From positions 303,324-367,323 of the forward strand of contig JABLXK010000002.1 in NCBI GenBank assembly GCA_013178095.1: a stretch of 64,000 nucleotides of DNA, read 5' to 3'. Positions 17,124-26,143 of this stretch are shown here, one piece after another (positions within the stretch are counted from its first letter, which is position 1; each line of letters begins with the position of its first letter). The stretch comes from Anaerolineae bacterium. GTDB taxonomy: Bacteria; Chloroflexota; Anaerolineae; Anaerolineales; Anaerolineaceae. The notes beneath the pieces were generated by a model, which saw nothing but the letters and a program-made list of their open reading frames with translations, ran no database searches and had not been told where the DNA came from. The position numbers and the translations under genes were made by a program.

Positions 17124-18278
17124 ATGCAGATTGATTTCGCCACCTCCGGCAGAATATTATTCGGCAACGGAAAAGTAACAGAACTGCCCCAGCTTGTCCA
17201 GGGATTAGGGCAGCGAGCTTTCGTTGCGCGGTCGAAAAGCCATCCCTACGCCCAGCAAATAAGCACGCTCTTGCAGACAATCGACGTGGAAGCCGTCGAA
17301 TACGTCGTGCAGGGCGAACCCAGCATAGCGAGTGTTAAAAACGCGCTGGATCAGGCGCGCGCGGCGCAATGCGACCTCGTAATTGGCATCGGGGGAGGCT
17401 CGGTGATCGATACCGGCAAAGCGGTGGCAGCCATGTTAGCCAACCCCGGCGATATGATGGATTACCTGGAAGTGGTCGGGTTGGGCAAGAAGATTGCAAA
17501 CCGCTCGAAGCCTTACATTGCAATACCCACCACTGCCGGGACAGGCAGCGAGGTCACGCGCAACGCCGTTATCGCGGTGCCTGAAAAACGGGTCAAGGTC
17601 AGCATGCGCAGCGCAACCATGCTGCCGGATGTGGCTTTGATCGATCCGGAATTGAGCATGTCTATGAGCCCGGCGCTAACCGCTTCCACCGGAATGGATG
17701 CATTCATCCAGGTAATCGAGCCGTACGTTTCCAACGGCGCCAACGCCATGGTGGATTTGTTCTGCCGGGATGCCATCCCGCGGGCGGCCAGGAATCTTTT
17801 CAAAGCCTATCAAGACGGGCAAGACCGGGCAGCGCGGGAACAAATGGCCTGGGTAAGCCTGATGGGCGGATTATCGCTGGCGAATGCCAGGTTGGGCGCA
17901 TCACACGGTTTCGCCGGACCGATCGGCGGCATGTTCGACGCACCGCACGGCACGATTTGCGCCGCGGTGATGCCAGCGGTTATGAGCATGAACATCAGGG
18001 CATTAAAAGAACGCGCGAGCGAAAGCGAAGCCATCAAGCGTTATGCAGAAATCGCAGAATGGATGACCGGAAAAGCAGCCGCAGAAGCGGAAGAAGGCGC
18101 TGAATGGATGGAGCAAATCTGCCGGGATTTAAAAATACCGCGCCTGGCGGATCTTGGCATCAACCGTTCGGATTTCGAGCAGATCGTGGAAAAAGCAGGA
18201 CACTCCAGCAGCATGAAGGGTAATCCGGTGCAATTAACCCACGATGAAATGATCGAGATACTCGATTTGTCTTATTAA
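17124..18278 (+). CDS. Iron-type alcohol dehydrogenase family protein, variant metal site
   Basis: The 384-residue protein has the group III alcohol dehydrogenase fold: a GIGGGSVIDTGKA nucleotide-binding motif near residue 90, IPTTAGTGSEVT near 133 and the C-terminal helical domain. Of the metal ligands seen in FucO (D196, H200, H263, H277), the Asp (TGMDAFIQVIE) and two His (ASHGFAG, APHGTICA) are kept, but the second position is Gln, and the conserved His three residues after H263 is Gly. It may therefore be a subfamily with different metal use. It probably reduces or oxidises a small aldehyde or alcohol with NAD(P). It is cotranscribed with the ABM gene. Confidence 0.85.
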   Translation: MQIDFATSGRILFGNGKVTELPQLVQGLGQRAFVARSKSHPYAQQISTLLQTIDVEAVEYVVQGEPSIASVKNALDQARAAQCDLVIGIGGGSVIDTGKAVAAMLANPGDMMDYLEVVGLGKKIANRSKPYIAIPTTAGTGSEVTRNAVIAVPEKRVKVSMRSATMLPDVALIDPELSMSMSPALTASTGMDAFIQVIEPYVSNGANAMVDLFCRDAIPRAARNLFKAYQDGQDRAAREQMAWVSLMGGLSLANARLGASHGFAGPIGGMFDAPHGTICAAVMPAVMSMNIRALKERASESEAIKRYAEIAEWMTGKAAAEAEEGAEWMEQICRDLKIPRLADLGINRSDFEQIVEKAGHSSSMKGNPVQLTHDEMIEILDLSY

Positions 18279-18286
18279 TAAAATAA

Positions 18287-18310
18287 CGGGCGATGGTCGA
18301 CCAACGCCCG
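18287..18310. terminator. Bidirectional terminator between convergent genes
   Basis: CGGGCG-A-TGG-TCGA-CCA-A-CGCCCG forms a strong hairpin between the ends of the Fe-ADH and DegV genes. On the minus strand it is followed by TTATTTTATT; on the plus strand only by CAGATTTT. Confidence 0.7.
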
Positions 18311-18328
18311 CAGATTTTAAATCAGGCG

Positions 18329-19171
18329 TTATTTAGCGGCAAAAAAACTGACGCCCAAGACGCCGGGGCCTCCATGCACCATGATCGCCGGCGGCAGGAA
18401 TGTGAGCGGAATTTCTTTCACGTTGAGTTCGGTTTTTAGTACCGCTGCCAGTTCCCGCGCCTGTTCCAAAACGCCACCATGTTCGATGGTCGCGCAGGCA
18501 TCCTCGGATTGGGGGCATTCCGCCAGAATCACCTCCAAAAATTTCGCCAGCGCTTTTTTACGGGTACGTTCGGTGGTGTACGCATCCACCATGCCGTTAT
18601 GAATATAAAGGATGGGTTTCATCTGCAGCATGCTGCCGACCAGGGCTTGAGCCGCGCCGATGCGCCCGCCTTTGTGCAGATACTCAAGCGTGTCGACCAG
18701 AAAATACGTTCGGCTGCGGAGTGAAAGCTCTTTAATACCAGCTTCAATCTCATCCGCCGTCAAACCGGCTTTTTGCCACTCCACTGCCTTGCGCACGATG
18801 GACCCGAGGGCTGAACCGATCGTGCCGGTGTCGATAATGCGGATATCTAAATTGGGAAAATCAGCAACGGCTGTTTCGGCCGATCGAACTGTACCGCTGA
18901 TCAACTTGGATGGGCAAATCACCAAAATCGGTTCAGCGGATGGCGCCATTTTTTCAAAAAATGGATGATAAAGGCTGGGATAGGGCGCGGAGGTTTTGGG
19001 CAGAACTGAAGATGCTTTCAGGCGACTGATAAAAGTCTCCGAGTCCATCTCTGTGTCATCGCGAAAACTCTCATCACCAAAAATGATGATCTGAGGCAAA
19101 TACGCCAAGCCTAAACTTTTTGCATCGGGGACGGAGATGCAAGATAATGTATCAGCAACCAGGTGAGTCAT
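18329..19171 (-). CDS. DegV family fatty-acid-binding protein
   Basis: The 280-residue protein starts with THLVADTLSCIS and has the DegV features KTSAPYPSLYHPFFE, ILVICPSKLISGTVRSAE, DTGTIGSALGSIVRKA and LRSRTYFLVDTLEYLHKGGRIG. DegV/FakB proteins bind a fatty acid and present it to a kinase (FakA) for phosphorylation and use in phospholipid synthesis. No fakA lies nearby. It is 19 bases downstream of the P1 peptidase gene on the same strand. Confidence 0.9.
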   Translation of the reverse strand: MTHLVADTLSCISVPDAKSLGLAYLPQIIIFGDESFRDDTEMDSETFISRLKASSVLPKTSAPYPSLYHPFFEKMAPSAEPILVICPSKLISGTVRSAETAVADFPNLDIRIIDTGTIGSALGSIVRKAVEWQKAGLTADEIEAGIKELSLRSRTYFLVDTLEYLHKGGRIGAAQALVGSMLQMKPILYIHNGMVDAYTTERTRKKALAKFLEVILAECPQSEDACATIEHGGVLEQARELAAVLKTELNVKEIPLTFLPPAIMVHGGPGVLGVSFFAAK

Positions 19172-19190
19172 TTTGTTTTCCTTTCCTGAA

Positions 19191-20192
19191 TTATAATGAG
19201 ATCGCGCTTGCGGATGGCAGGCCGCCGGCTGGAGCGGCGTTCAGCGCGGCATTGAGGATCGCTTCGGCATAGACATAAGGAGCGAAAGCGCAAAGCAGAT
19301 TAATGTCAACCTGTTTCCTGCCGGTTGCCAGGCTGAAAACGGTATCACCATCCAGCATGGTAAAAGCCGGGCGCACTGCCAGCGCGATGCCATTGGATGC
19401 GGCATCCGCGAACTTGTTTGCCGCTTCCTTATCCAAATCGGCATTTGCGGCGATTACGCCGATTACAGTGTTCTGCCTGCTGGCAAATGATAAGGCTAAG
19501 CGGCCCAGTTTCGAACGCATCATTTCGAGCGAATCGGCAAAAAATCCGGCTTTGCCGACCTTAAGCGGGCCTTTCGTAAGGCTGCGGACGCCGGCCACAA
19601 TGCGGTTGGATTTGTAATCAACCACATCGCCGAAAGCGTTGACCGCCACCAGAGCGCCGATGAAAACACCGGGTACGACTTCCAGTGAACTTGTACCGAT
19701 GCCGCATTTCATGGCCTGGCCCATACCCATGATCTTTCCGACTGTCGCCCCGCAGCCTGCGCCATGGTTGCCTTCGGCCGGTTTTTCCGTGGAAGCATTC
19801 AGACAGGCTTGATACCCCATAGCCTTATCCGGGCGAATTTTCGGGCTGCCGATCGCCAGGTCGAACAAAATGGCGCCCGGTACAATAGGCACCAACGCCA
19901 CGCCAGTATTGAAACCAATCTTCTGCTCCTCAAGATATTGCATCACACCGCCGGCGGCATCCAGCCCGTAAGCCGAACCACCGGCCAGCATAACCGCGTG
20001 GACTTTCTCCACCGCATGCATCGGCCGCAAAAGGTCGGTTTCACGCGTTCCGGGAGCGCCGCCGCGCTGGGATACGCCGCCGGTCGCGCCATCCCGGCAA
20101 AGCACAACGCTGCAGCCAGTCAACGCAGCGGGGTCCTCCGCCTGGCCGACCTGGATACCTGGGACATCCGTAATTGAGTTTTTCAGATTCAT
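19191..20192 (-). CDS. P1 family peptidase (DmpA-like)
   Basis: The 333-residue protein shows the family features TDVPGIQVGQAEDPAALTGC at the start, GGAPGTRETDLL, a glycine-rich VMLAGGSAYGLDAAGGV, and GIGTSSLEV...VAVNAFGDV near residues 165-190. Members are Ntn-like aminopeptidases or amidases that self-cleave before a nucleophilic Ser/Thr; I cannot fix the nucleophile with certainty. It probably acts on small peptides or amides in the cytoplasm. No signal peptide is visible. It precedes degV on the same transcript. Confidence 0.85.
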   Translation of the reverse strand: MNLKNSITDVPGIQVGQAEDPAALTGCSVVLCRDGATGGVSQRGGAPGTRETDLLRPMHAVEKVHAVMLAGGSAYGLDAAGGVMQYLEEQKIGFNTGVALVPIVPGAILFDLAIGSPKIRPDKAMGYQACLNASTEKPAEGNHGAGCGATVGKIMGMGQAMKCGIGTSSLEVVPGVFIGALVAVNAFGDVVDYKSNRIVAGVRSLTKGPLKVGKAGFFADSLEMMRSKLGRLALSFASRQNTVIGVIAANADLDKEAANKFADAASNGIALAVRPAFTMLDGDTVFSLATGRKQVDINLLCAFAPYVYAEAILNAALNAAPAGGLPSASAISL

Positions 20193-20206
20193 TTTTATAT
20201 AATATG

Positions 20207-20223
20207 TGAATAATCAATATTCA
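20207..20223. repeat. Inverted repeat upstream of zwf
   Basis: TGAATA-ATCAA-TATTCA is a perfect 6-5-6 inverted repeat in the AT-rich divergent spacer between the P1 peptidase and zwf. It could be a regulator site. Confidence 0.4.
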
Positions 20224-20284
20224 GATTTATATGTATTATAAATGACACGAACTATTTTATGATTCTAACGAGGCGGTTACCTGT

Positions 20285-21793
20285 ATGAAAAAGGAAGAAA
20301 ATCATCCTGTAGAGAGTAGAAATATTCCACCCACGGCGCTGGTGATATTCGGGGTTACCGGCGATTTAACCAAACGGAAACTGCTGCCGGCTTTATATCA
20401 ATTGCAGGCTGAAAACCGGCTGCCTGAACCCTTGCACGTCATCGGTTTTGCGCGCCGTCCATGGGACGACCGGCAATTGAAGGACGAACTTTCCGCCGGT
20501 ATCCGGGAATTTGCCAGGGAAAAACCGGCGAAGCAAGAATTCATCGAGCAATTACTGGAAAATTCCCATTACGTTCAATCCGACTTTCAAAATCCCGCCG
20601 GTTACAGCCAGTTACTACATTATCTGGATGAGAAAAGTTACCGAAAAGTGATCTTCTATCTGGCGACGCCGCCGGACGAATACATCAGCATCATCCAAAA
20701 TCTATCGGTGTGCCGGGATTATGCCTACCAAAAAGACGGAATACGTATAGTCGTGGAAAAACCCTACGGGCGCGATCTGGCAACCGCGGAAGAACTGGAA
20801 AAATCCCTGCACAATTGCTTTTCAGAAGAACAGATCTACCGCATCGATCACTATTTAGGCAAAGAAACCGTACAAAATATCCTGGTATTTCGCTTTGCCA
20901 ACGGTATCTTTGAACCGCTTTGGAACAACCATTACATCGATCACGTCCAGATCACGGTGGCGGAGACAGTGGGGGTGGGTAGCCGAGCAGGATATTTCGA
21001 TAAATCCGGCGTGATTCGGGATGTGTTCGCCAATCACATGCTGCAATTGATCACCCTGACGGCCATGGAAGCACCTTATGCTTTCAATGAATCATCCGTT
21101 CGCGACGAAAAATTGAAAGTCATGCGCAGTTTCCGCCCGATGCGCGGCGAATCCGCGCTGGTAAACACAGTCAGGGGACAATACGCAGCGGGGAAAATGG
21201 GAAACCAGGAAATCAAAGGATACTTGCAGGAAGAGCGAGTGGCTGCTGGTTCAACCACCGAGACTTACCTGGCGGCCAAAGTATTCATCGACAATTGGCG
21301 GTGGGCGGGCGTGCCTTTCTACATCCGCAGCGGAAAATTATTGCCGGTGCGGGAAACGGAAATCACCATCCAGTTCAAACAGGTTCCGCTTTCACTGTTC
21401 AACTGGCGGAATATGGCCGGCGAGGCGCCGAACGTGCTGGTGCTGCGGTTGCAGCCGGATGAGGGGATCAACCTGACGCTGGGAGCCAAGAAACCCGGGC
21501 CTATCAACCAAATCGCGCCGGTGAAGATGGAATTCTGCTACCAGGATGCCTTTGGAGCGGAACCGCCTGAGGCGTACGAACGGCTGCTGCTGGATTGCAT
21601 CCAGGGCGATCAGACCCTGTTCACCCGCACCGATGAAGTGGTGGAACAATGGCGCTTTGTCAGCGATATTCTGAATTCGTGGGAATCTAACCCGGTAGAT
21701 AAGCTGCCGCAGTACCTGCCGGGGAGCTGGGGGCCGCCCGAAGCGGAAACATTCATCCAGCGCGACAATCGCCGCTGGTTCAAGTCTTCCTGA
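20285..21793 (+). CDS. zwf: Glucose-6-phosphate 1-dehydrogenase
   Basis: The 502-residue protein has the NADP-binding FGVTGDLTKRKLLPALYQL near residue 19, the EKPYGRDL segment and the active-site RIDHYLGKETVQN near residue 192. It oxidises glucose 6-phosphate to 6-phosphogluconolactone and makes NADPH for the oxidative pentose phosphate route. No 6-phosphogluconolactonase or gnd gene is adjacent. GAGG lies about 11 bases before the ATG. The length matches the family. Confidence 0.97.
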   Translation: MKKEENHPVESRNIPPTALVIFGVTGDLTKRKLLPALYQLQAENRLPEPLHVIGFARRPWDDRQLKDELSAGIREFAREKPAKQEFIEQLLENSHYVQSDFQNPAGYSQLLHYLDEKSYRKVIFYLATPPDEYISIIQNLSVCRDYAYQKDGIRIVVEKPYGRDLATAEELEKSLHNCFSEEQIYRIDHYLGKETVQNILVFRFANGIFEPLWNNHYIDHVQITVAETVGVGSRAGYFDKSGVIRDVFANHMLQLITLTAMEAPYAFNESSVRDEKLKVMRSFRPMRGESALVNTVRGQYAAGKMGNQEIKGYLQEERVAAGSTTETYLAAKVFIDNWRWAGVPFYIRSGKLLPVRETEITIQFKQVPLSLFNWRNMAGEAPNVLVLRLQPDEGINLTLGAKKPGPINQIAPVKMEFCYQDAFGAEPPEAYERLLLDCIQGDQTLFTRTDEVVEQWRFVSDILNSWESNPVDKLPQYLPGSWGPPEAETFIQRDNRRWFKSS

Positions 21794-21799
21794 CTGGCA

Positions 21800-22384
21800 T
21801 TAAAGCGCTTTACGGCAATTGGGGCAGATCGTTTCCGAACTGAGGATAACATAACCACAATTCTTGCAGGTGGCGGGCTGCGCATTACCCAGCGGCGCGC
21901 CGCACGCCATGCAGCTGGCAGCCCCGACCGGGTTGGCGGTCAAACAATACTCGCAAGCGACGCGATGCAAGCGCGCGGAGAGTTCATAACCGCTGCCCAT
22001 GGCTTTCGCGTTGGCATTCAGGACTTTCCAGGCCTCGTCGGTCAATTGCATCGATTCGAGATCCTGGGCGATATCATCCAGTCGGTGCAGCAAGTTGAGA
22101 GGATTACGCATAGCCGAAAGAGCCGAAATACCCAGGCTGGCGGCTACTCCAAACCAGGCTTGCTGGCCGGCTTGCACAGATACACCGTCAGTCACTTTTT
22201 GAAACGTGAAAGTCAAAGCGGTATCGCCGCCGGAGGAGCGGTTTTCGCGGGTTCTGATCTGGACGATCGTGGTATCATCGGTCTGATAACGATCGACTGC
22301 CAGGTTGCCGCGGTTGAAATGCACCAGCAGGCAGGCAGCCAAATCATCGGTCGAGAAATCTCCATGAAAAATTCTTTGTTCCAT
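21800..22384 (-). CDS. Hypothetical protein with C-terminal zinc ribbons
   Basis: The 194-residue protein ends in two zinc-ribbon motifs: CEYCLTANPVGAASCMACG and CKNCGYVILSSETICPNC. The N-terminal 110 residues have no recognisable fold; a moderately hydrophobic stretch (AGQQAWFGVAASLGISALSA) could be a weak membrane or core helix. The function is unknown. It is convergent with zwf (six bases apart) and divergent from the SH3 protein gene. Confidence 0.7.
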   Translation of the reverse strand: MEQRIFHGDFSTDDLAACLLVHFNRGNLAVDRYQTDDTTIVQIRTRENRSSGGDTALTFTFQKVTDGVSVQAGQQAWFGVAASLGISALSAMRNPLNLLHRLDDIAQDLESMQLTDEAWKVLNANAKAMGSGYELSARLHRVACEYCLTANPVGAASCMACGAPLGNAQPATCKNCGYVILSSETICPNCRKAL

Positions 22385-22423
22385 ACCAGTGGATTATAAT
22401 CTTATCCTCTTAACAGGTTGAGC

Positions 22424-23041
22424 ATGTTTCGTAAAAACATTTTATATACGTTCATTGTAGCAATTTTATTTCTCATCTTATCTGCAAGCACGCAACCGGT
22501 GGATGCGCAGGTCAAGCTGCAGCAGCCAACCGGTTCCGTCCCGACGGTCACCGGAACACCCAAGGGGGTGATGGTCACTGTTCCTTTGGATCAGGAATAC
22601 GTGAACGTGCGCTCAGGCCCAGGTGTCATGTATGATCTGGTTGGCAGGCTGGTCGCCGGTCAGGAAGCAGCCGTTTTAGGCCGTTCGGAAGGTGGAGACT
22701 GGCTGCTCATTCAATATTACGGCGGTCCGGAAAATCAGGGGTGGGTGTATTCGCCGCCGGTTTCTCTCTCACCGGGTGAAGTGCCAATCGTGGAAATACC
22801 GCCCACGCAAACCCCATTGGTGACTGAAACAATCAACCCGACCATGGCAGCCCAGTTCCTGACCACGCCCATACCCACACGCCTGGCTACATACACCCCC
22901 GCGGAATCACTGGCTGTTCCCACCTACGTGGACATCTCGCAAAGATCATTCGTGGGAGGAATTCCGATGGGGCTGGTTATCCTGATCATCGCCAGCATCG
23001 GGATCATCCTGGCGCTGCTATCCATTATCCGCAGCCGTTGA
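22424..23041 (+). CDS. Secreted/membrane-anchored bacterial SH3 domain protein
   Basis: The track starts at a TTG (22418); the ATG at 22424 has an AGG seven bases upstream and is preferred. An N-terminal hydrophobic signal segment is followed by an SH3_3-like domain (EYVNVRSGPGVMYDLVGRLVAGQ...GGDWLLIQYY...QGWVYSPP), a Pro/Thr-rich linker, and a C-terminal membrane helix (GLVILIIASIGIILALLSII) ending in Arg-rich IIRSR. Such domains bind cell-wall material or mediate contacts outside the membrane. The 3' end overlaps the convergent patatin gene by 24 bases. Confidence 0.82.
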   Translation: MFRKNILYTFIVAILFLILSASTQPVDAQVKLQQPTGSVPTVTGTPKGVMVTVPLDQEYVNVRSGPGVMYDLVGRLVAGQEAAVLGRSEGGDWLLIQYYGGPENQGWVYSPPVSLSPGEVPIVEIPPTQTPLVTETINPTMAAQFLTTPIPTRLATYTPAESLAVPTYVDISQRSFVGGIPMGLVILIIASIGIILALLSIIRSR

Positions 23042-23962
23042 ACCCGGAATCCTCTCGCTTAATAAAACGCCATTTAGATATGAAGGCCGCATCCAGCGAT
23101 TGACTCGCCGGGTAATGGAAAAAGCCTTTTCGATCTGCTGTTTTGCTTCTTCAACCGCCTGCACGCCGTAAGCAAGCGCTTCGTCCACGTTGATTTGGTC
23201 GGCTATCGAATACTTATAGATTTTCGGCTGCAGCAGGACGTCCGGTTTTTCAATGCGCAGGCGCAGCTCGGCGATCATATTGGAAGTGATATCGTTGGAA
23301 TCGATGAATATCTTCATCGCCTGGCTCAGGCGGAATTGCGAAAATTGGTGAACAATAAATTCGGGAATGGGAACGTAAGACGGCACCCCGATGCGCGCCG
23401 CATCCCGCCATTCGTTGATGGGAGTGGAAAGGCTGACAGCCACGATGGGGTAGTCCGGTGCCAGCCAACGCGCCGCGGAGACCGGCACAGGATCCAACAC
23501 GCCGCCATCCACCAGATCCATCTGATTGAATTTCACCGAGGGGAACAAGCCGGGAATGGCCGAACTGGCTTGCATAGCCGGCAGCAAGCGGCCGGAATCG
23601 AGCAGGATTTCCTGCCCTGAATTGATATCGACTGCGGTGGCAATGAAGGGAATTTTCAAATCTTCGAATTTCTTGTCACCGATCTTCTCCCGCAGCAAAT
23701 TAAACAAACCCTGAATACCGACCAAAGAAGGGCTGGAGCTGGTGCTGCGGTTGATTAACTTGGAAAAATCGAGTTTCTTTGAGAAACCCTCCATTTCAAT
23801 TGTGTTAAAGCCGGAGCAATACATGGCGCCGACAATCGCGCCGACACTGGTGCCGGCTACCGCCGCGATTTCATATCCTTCTTTTTCCAATTGGCGGATC
23901 ACCCCGATATGGGCAAAACCCTTGGTTCCTCCACCTCCCAGAGCCAGTGTGATTTTCTTCAT
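23018..23962 (-). CDS. Patatin-like phospholipase family protein
   Basis: The 314-residue protein has the patatin catalytic set: oxyanion GGGGTKGFAH near residue 9, nucleophile GTSVG near residue 39 and the DGG of LVDGGVLDPVPV near residue 153, forming a Ser-Asp dyad. It resembles the RssA/YchK class of lipid acyl hydrolases. No signal peptide is visible, so it likely acts on the inner face of the membrane. The substrate is not known. Confidence 0.88.
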   Translation of the reverse strand: MKKITLALGGGGTKGFAHIGVIRQLEKEGYEIAAVAGTSVGAIVGAMYCSGFNTIEMEGFSKKLDFSKLINRSTSSSPSLVGIQGLFNLLREKIGDKKFEDLKIPFIATAVDINSGQEILLDSGRLLPAMQASSAIPGLFPSVKFNQMDLVDGGVLDPVPVSAARWLAPDYPIVAVSLSTPINEWRDAARIGVPSYVPIPEFIVHQFSQFRLSQAMKIFIDSNDITSNMIAELRLRIEKPDVLLQPKIYKYSIADQINVDEALAYGVQAVEEAKQQIEKAFSITRRVNRWMRPSYLNGVLLSERIPGSTAADNG

Positions 23963-24058
23963 ATTTCTTAATACGTCCCAATTCTTTTTTGGTTCTCTTT
24001 AATGATAATATCGCGGAATTCAGGAAGGGAAGACTAAGAAGAGATTATTTATGGAAGT

Positions 24059-24086
24059 TTTACATTGTCTGATAGGATGTTAAAAT
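24059..24086 (+). promoter_or_regulatory. Promoter of smpB, possibly giving a leaderless mRNA
   Basis: TTTACA, 16 bases, TAAAAT. The -10 ends only six bases before the ATG at 24093, so transcription would start at or next to the start codon. No Shine-Dalgarno sequence is visible before the ATG (AATTGTCGC). Confidence 0.5.
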
Positions 24087-24092
24087 TGTCGC

Positions 24093-24539
24093 ATGGGTAA
24101 AAAGATCATCGCAACCAACCGTAAAGCAAGATTCGAATATTTTCTGCTTGAAGATTTCGAAGCCGGGATTTCGCTGAAAGGCAGCGAAATCAAATCCATT
24201 CGCGCCGGGCAAATCAGCATCGCCGAGGCTTATATCCAGATCGACGAGAACCAGGCCTGGTTGATCAATGCCCATATCGCGCCATACGATCCCGCCAGCC
24301 GGGAAAACCACGACCCCAAGAGGAAACGCCAACTGCTGCTGCACAGAAAAGAAATTTGGCAAATCTGGCAGTCGATCCGCAGCAAGGGGTTGACCGTAAT
24401 CCCGACAGAAATCTATCTGAAAGATGGAAGGGCAAAAGTAAATATTTCACTGGCGAAAGGAAAGAAGCTATACGACAAGCGTCAAGAAATCGCGAAGAAA
24501 GACTACCAGAGAGAATTGGAAAGAGAAAGGCGCAGGTAA
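24093..24539 (+). CDS. smpB: SsrA-binding protein SmpB
   Basis: The 148-residue protein has the SmpB signatures KIIATNRKARFEYFLLEDFEAGI, LKGSEIKSIRAGQ and the basic tail KLYDKRQEIAKKDYQRELERERRR. SmpB binds tmRNA and brings it to stalled ribosomes for trans-translation. No ssrA gene is seen in this window. The gene appears to lack a leader sequence. The ammonia-lyase gene follows after 22 bases. Confidence 0.96.
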   Translation: MGKKIIATNRKARFEYFLLEDFEAGISLKGSEIKSIRAGQISIAEAYIQIDENQAWLINAHIAPYDPASRENHDPKRKRQLLLHRKEIWQIWQSIRSKGLTVIPTEIYLKDGRAKVNISLAKGKKLYDKRQEIAKKDYQRELERERRR

Positions 24540-24561
24540 ATCTCATTAATAAGGTGGCTGC

Positions 24562-26112
24562 ATGATAAGTCTGGATGGACATTCGTTAGATATCGGTACC
24601 CTGATCAAAGCTTCCCGCAAGAAAGAACCGGTCGAGCTATCTCAAAAAGCAATTCAATCGATTGAAAAATCACAGCAAAGGCTGAACGCCATCATCGACC
24701 AAGGAAAACCGGTGTACGGTTTGAATACCGGTTTCGGTATTTTTGCAGACCGGTCTATTACGCCTGATGAACGCCAGCAATTGAACCGCAATCTGATCCT
24801 CAGCCATGCCGTTGGCACCGGCGAAGAACTACCCGAGGAGATTGTGCGCGCGGCGATGCTGATCCGCGCCAACACGTTATCGAAAGGATTTTCCGGGATA
24901 AGCCGCGAACTGGTTCAGACATTGCTGGACATGTTGAATCGCGGCGTGATACCGGTGATTTATTCTAAAGGATCTTTGGGATCTTCCGGCGACCTTTGCA
25001 TGTTAGCGCAAATGGCGCTGGTTGCCACCCGCATGGATGGAGAGAAAGAATCGGAATCGAGCCTGGCATATTACAATGGCGCGAAAATCAGCGGCCGTGA
25101 AGCCATGCAGCAAGCAGGCATCCAAAGGTTGGTGCTAACCAACAAGGACGGGCTGGCGCTGATCAACGGCGCTACTTTCTCGACAGCGATACTGGCTTTA
25201 GCCGCCTTCGACAGCGCTTACTTGTGCCAATTGGCCGATTTAGCGGCAAGCCTCACTTTTGAAGCGCTGCTGGCGCGCACCGATCCGCTGCATCCGCAAA
25301 TCCACAGCGCGCGCGGGTTGAAGGGGCAAATCGTTTCCGCCGCCAATATCGCCGATATGCTGCAGGGCAGCACTTTCGTCAATTCCCACTCCCATGTGCA
25401 GGACGCCTATTCACTGCGCTGCGCGCCGCAAGTTCATGGAGCCGTACGGGACACGCTGGATTTCGTGTTGGATACGCTTTCCGCTGAGATCAACGCCGCC
25501 ACCGACAATCCCTTGATCGTGGAGGATGGCCTGGCAATTTCAGGCGGAAATTTCCACGGCGAGGCGGTTGGAATGGGAGCGGATTACCTGGGAATAGCGC
25601 TTTCGGAATTAGCGGGAATATCCGAAAGGCGCACATTCCGATTGATGGACAAGAACCTGAATCACGGCCTGCCGGCGATGCTGGTGGGGAACGCGGATAA
25701 GGAAGGTTTGAATTCCGGGATTATGATGCTGCAATACACCGCCGCGTCGCTGGCGCTGGAAAACCAGACTTTGAGTTCACCGGATTCCGTACGATCGCTG
25801 CCGACTTCAGCCAACCAGGAAGACTTCAACGCCAATGCCGCCAATGCCGCAAACCATGCCAGCCAGATTTTCGAAAATGCGGCCAGGATCATCACGATCG
25901 AAATCTATGCTGCCTGCCGGGCAATTGACCTGCGCAAAAGAGAAAATGGAACGCTGAAATTAGGGAAGACCACCGGGAAAGCCTACCAGATGATGCGGGA
26001 GATTGTGCCTTTCCAAAACGGCGATGCATATTGGAAAGAAGAAGTCGACCGGCTGTACGAATTTATTTTCGGGCAGGGTCATTTCCGCGACACATTTTCC
26101 GGCGGTATTTAA
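24562..26112 (+). CDS. HutH-like aromatic amino acid ammonia-lyase, variant active site
   Basis: The 516-residue protein follows the histidine ammonia-lyase layout: LNTGFG with Tyr52, LSHAVGTGE with His82, GSLGSSGDL at 138-145 and ATDNPLIVE. The MIO-forming tripeptide, normally Ala-Ser-Gly, reads Ser-Ser-Gly (141-143). The later QEDHVSM-like motif reads QEDFNANA. So the fold and overall chemistry (loss of ammonia from an aromatic amino acid) are likely, but histidine as substrate is not secure. No hutU, hutI or hutG is nearby. AAGGTGG precedes the ATG. A mutase or another aryl amino acid is possible. Confidence 0.78.
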   Translation: MISLDGHSLDIGTLIKASRKKEPVELSQKAIQSIEKSQQRLNAIIDQGKPVYGLNTGFGIFADRSITPDERQQLNRNLILSHAVGTGEELPEEIVRAAMLIRANTLSKGFSGISRELVQTLLDMLNRGVIPVIYSKGSLGSSGDLCMLAQMALVATRMDGEKESESSLAYYNGAKISGREAMQQAGIQRLVLTNKDGLALINGATFSTAILALAAFDSAYLCQLADLAASLTFEALLARTDPLHPQIHSARGLKGQIVSAANIADMLQGSTFVNSHSHVQDAYSLRCAPQVHGAVRDTLDFVLDTLSAEINAATDNPLIVEDGLAISGGNFHGEAVGMGADYLGIALSELAGISERRTFRLMDKNLNHGLPAMLVGNADKEGLNSGIMMLQYTAASLALENQTLSSPDSVRSLPTSANQEDFNANAANAANHASQIFENAARIITIEIYAACRAIDLRKRENGTLKLGKTTGKAYQMMREIVPFQNGDAYWKEEVDRLYEFIFGQGHFRDTFSGGI

Positions 26113-26143
26113 CAAATCTCAAAAAAGAAGGTATTGATTAAGC

